A stretch of 64,000 nucleotides of DNA from Diploptera punctata (taxonomy: Eukaryota; Arthropoda; Insecta; Blattodea; Blaberidae), in contig JASPKZ010003441.1 of assembly GCA_030220185.1 (NCBI GenBank), positions 62,001-126,000 on the forward strand, written 5' to 3'. Position 1 is the first letter of the stretch. Each line of letters begins with the position of its first letter. Positions 63,140-64,000 of this stretch are shown piece by piece. A program made the translations under genes and the position numbers. Under the pieces are notes generated by a model. The model saw only the letters and a list, made by a program, of their open reading frames with translations. It was not told the origin of the DNA and did no database searches.

Positions 63140-63305
63140 AAACAAAGTCGGATTAGTTGCACTATTTATAACTCAAGAACGGCTGGATCTATTTTTATGA
63201 TCTTTGAATTGTTGGATTTGTTTCCGCCCCGAATGGCAGATAACTATTAAAATATCGGAAAAATTAACGTTTAAAGGCGATACGACGTTCGCCGGACCAG
63301 CTAGT
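63125..63305 (+). mobile_element. Short Helitron-like element
   Basis: Left part TATATAAAACAAAGTCGGAT and TATTTATAACTCAAGAACGG, right end CGTTCGCCGGACCAGCTAGT. CTAGT (63301-63305) is the typical Helitron 3' end. The left border is hidden in the TA repeat. Confidence 0.5.
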
Positions 63306-63309
63306 AGTG

Positions 63310-63710
63310 TATAAGAAAAAGGCCAAAAAAGTTTACACACACAGCTCATAAAAGATGCTACACAAAAAGATGACCTCCTGTACACTCAATCTCCTCGATT
63401 ACATGAAAAATGTTCCGACTGCCTCAGATTCCTGTTCAGGAAACTTTTTATCTGAGACAGTTGACAAAAGATTTATTTTTGTATTCTTGACATTAACAAT
63501 AATACAGCAGTAATACATCTTTATCATGAAAGGGTTGGAAAGAAAGTGCCCAATGAAGTATGCTTTTTCATATGTGACTTTGTGCAAAATATTGTTCCAC
63601 AGTTTACTGTATTGCACTTCTATTCAGATAACTGTAGAGGACGAAATAAAAATCATGTTGTAGCAATAATACTAGAAGATTTCCAAAAATTGAACACCAA
63701 TTCCCTCTAA
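63310..63710 (+). pseudogene. Fragment of an insect repeat-associated protein family
   Basis: The plus strand reads KVYTQLIKDATQKDD, then AVIHLYHERVGKKVPNEVCF, FVQNIVPQFTVLHFYSDNCR and GRNKNHVVAIILEDFQ. I know similar blocks (P.EVCSF then YSDN..GQNKN) from a common unclassified multicopy protein family of insects, which I take to be transposon-derived. Stops near 63450 break it. Function not known to me. Confidence 0.5.
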
Positions 63711-64000
63711 AGGTACGTACACATATGCGCGCCGCGAACACGAACGGCGCGTGTTATGTTCGTCGAAATGATTAATTTCAACGAACCTCCTGCGATCCAT
63801 AGGAAACCCACAAACCTTCAGTAGACATTTTGCAGAGCAGGTGTAACCAACCATGTCTCTATCGCGTTAAAAATCGGGACGTCTGGTCACGCTTATTACT
63901 TATTACATCTTATAACTTTATTTATACTTTTTCAAATATTATAGCATTAAAGGAATTTAAAAATATATGATTTGTATATATATGTTTAAAATTATTAAGA
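63711..64000. other. Unassigned window end
   Basis: A CG-richer short block (GCGCCGCGAACACGAACGGC) at 63727-63746, otherwise AT-rich. No gene seen. Confidence 0.3.

Overview
The window is AT-rich eukaryotic DNA that I read as intergenic or intronic sequence of a large, repeat-filled insect genome. A cockroach-like (Blattodea) genome is my guess, based on the mix of CFDP2-like LINEs, many tRNA-headed SINEs, IS630-Tc1-mariner elements and a Penelope-like hammerhead. I find no convincing host gene: no exon series, no conserved cellular protein, no intact functional tRNA gene. Nearly every coding trace belongs to a transposable element.

Names used here. LINE-A/B is one CFDP2/RTE-like LINE: EN (endonuclease) fragments are called A, and C-terminal fragments ending in MNLRVR are called B. 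The 34 kb copy joins both ends. LINE-C, D, E, F and G are other LINE groups told apart by their C-terminal pattern (GRPxxxW) and their short microsatellite tails, (GAT)n or (GAA)n. SINE families S1 to S8 are tRNA-headed repeats. S1 has two different 3' tails (S1a, S1b). R8, R9 and R10 are unclassified interspersed repeats. M1 and M2 are small hairpin elements (MITEs).

0-9 kb: EN and C-terminal LINE debris, SINEs, a LINE-C pol remnant, then a complete DD41D mariner-type transposon (5896-7221) with an intact transposase, 111-bp terminal inverted repeats and a TA duplication, then a large GA/TC microsatellite. 9-11 kb: two decayed DDE transposases on the minus strand. 13-26 kb: S1 copies, several with target-site duplications, inside or beside LINE fragments, plus ATT-type microsatellites. 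26-29 kb: a plus-strand LINE broken by a minus-strand LINE and by a Penelope-like GIY-YIG fragment, then a perfect 91-nt-arm palindrome inserted in an S1 tail. 30-35 kb: a LINE with its RT region, and a LINE-A/B copy that has lost its whole RT domain. 35-48 kb: SINEs, R10 copies, a three-layer nest (S7 in a Tc1-type MITE in LINE-E), a long-arm hairpin MITE and a LINE C-terminus. 48-56 kb: S3 in S2, S1b in M1, a Mutator-like transposase remnant, a hammerhead-type ribozyme motif of the Penelope kind, and a Tc1-type transposon with a LINE inside. 56-64 kb: S1b, S2 in M2, a second and dead DD41D element with a LINE in its terminal repeat, and two Helitron-like elements, one enclosing a LINE ORF1-like coding segment.

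The window is therefore a layered insertion record. Target-site duplications and nesting give relative ages: S1a, S1b, S2, R10 and the short-tailed LINEs inserted late. The DD41D element at 5896 looks the freshest DNA transposon. All identifications are from reading sequence and motifs by eye; no database search was run.
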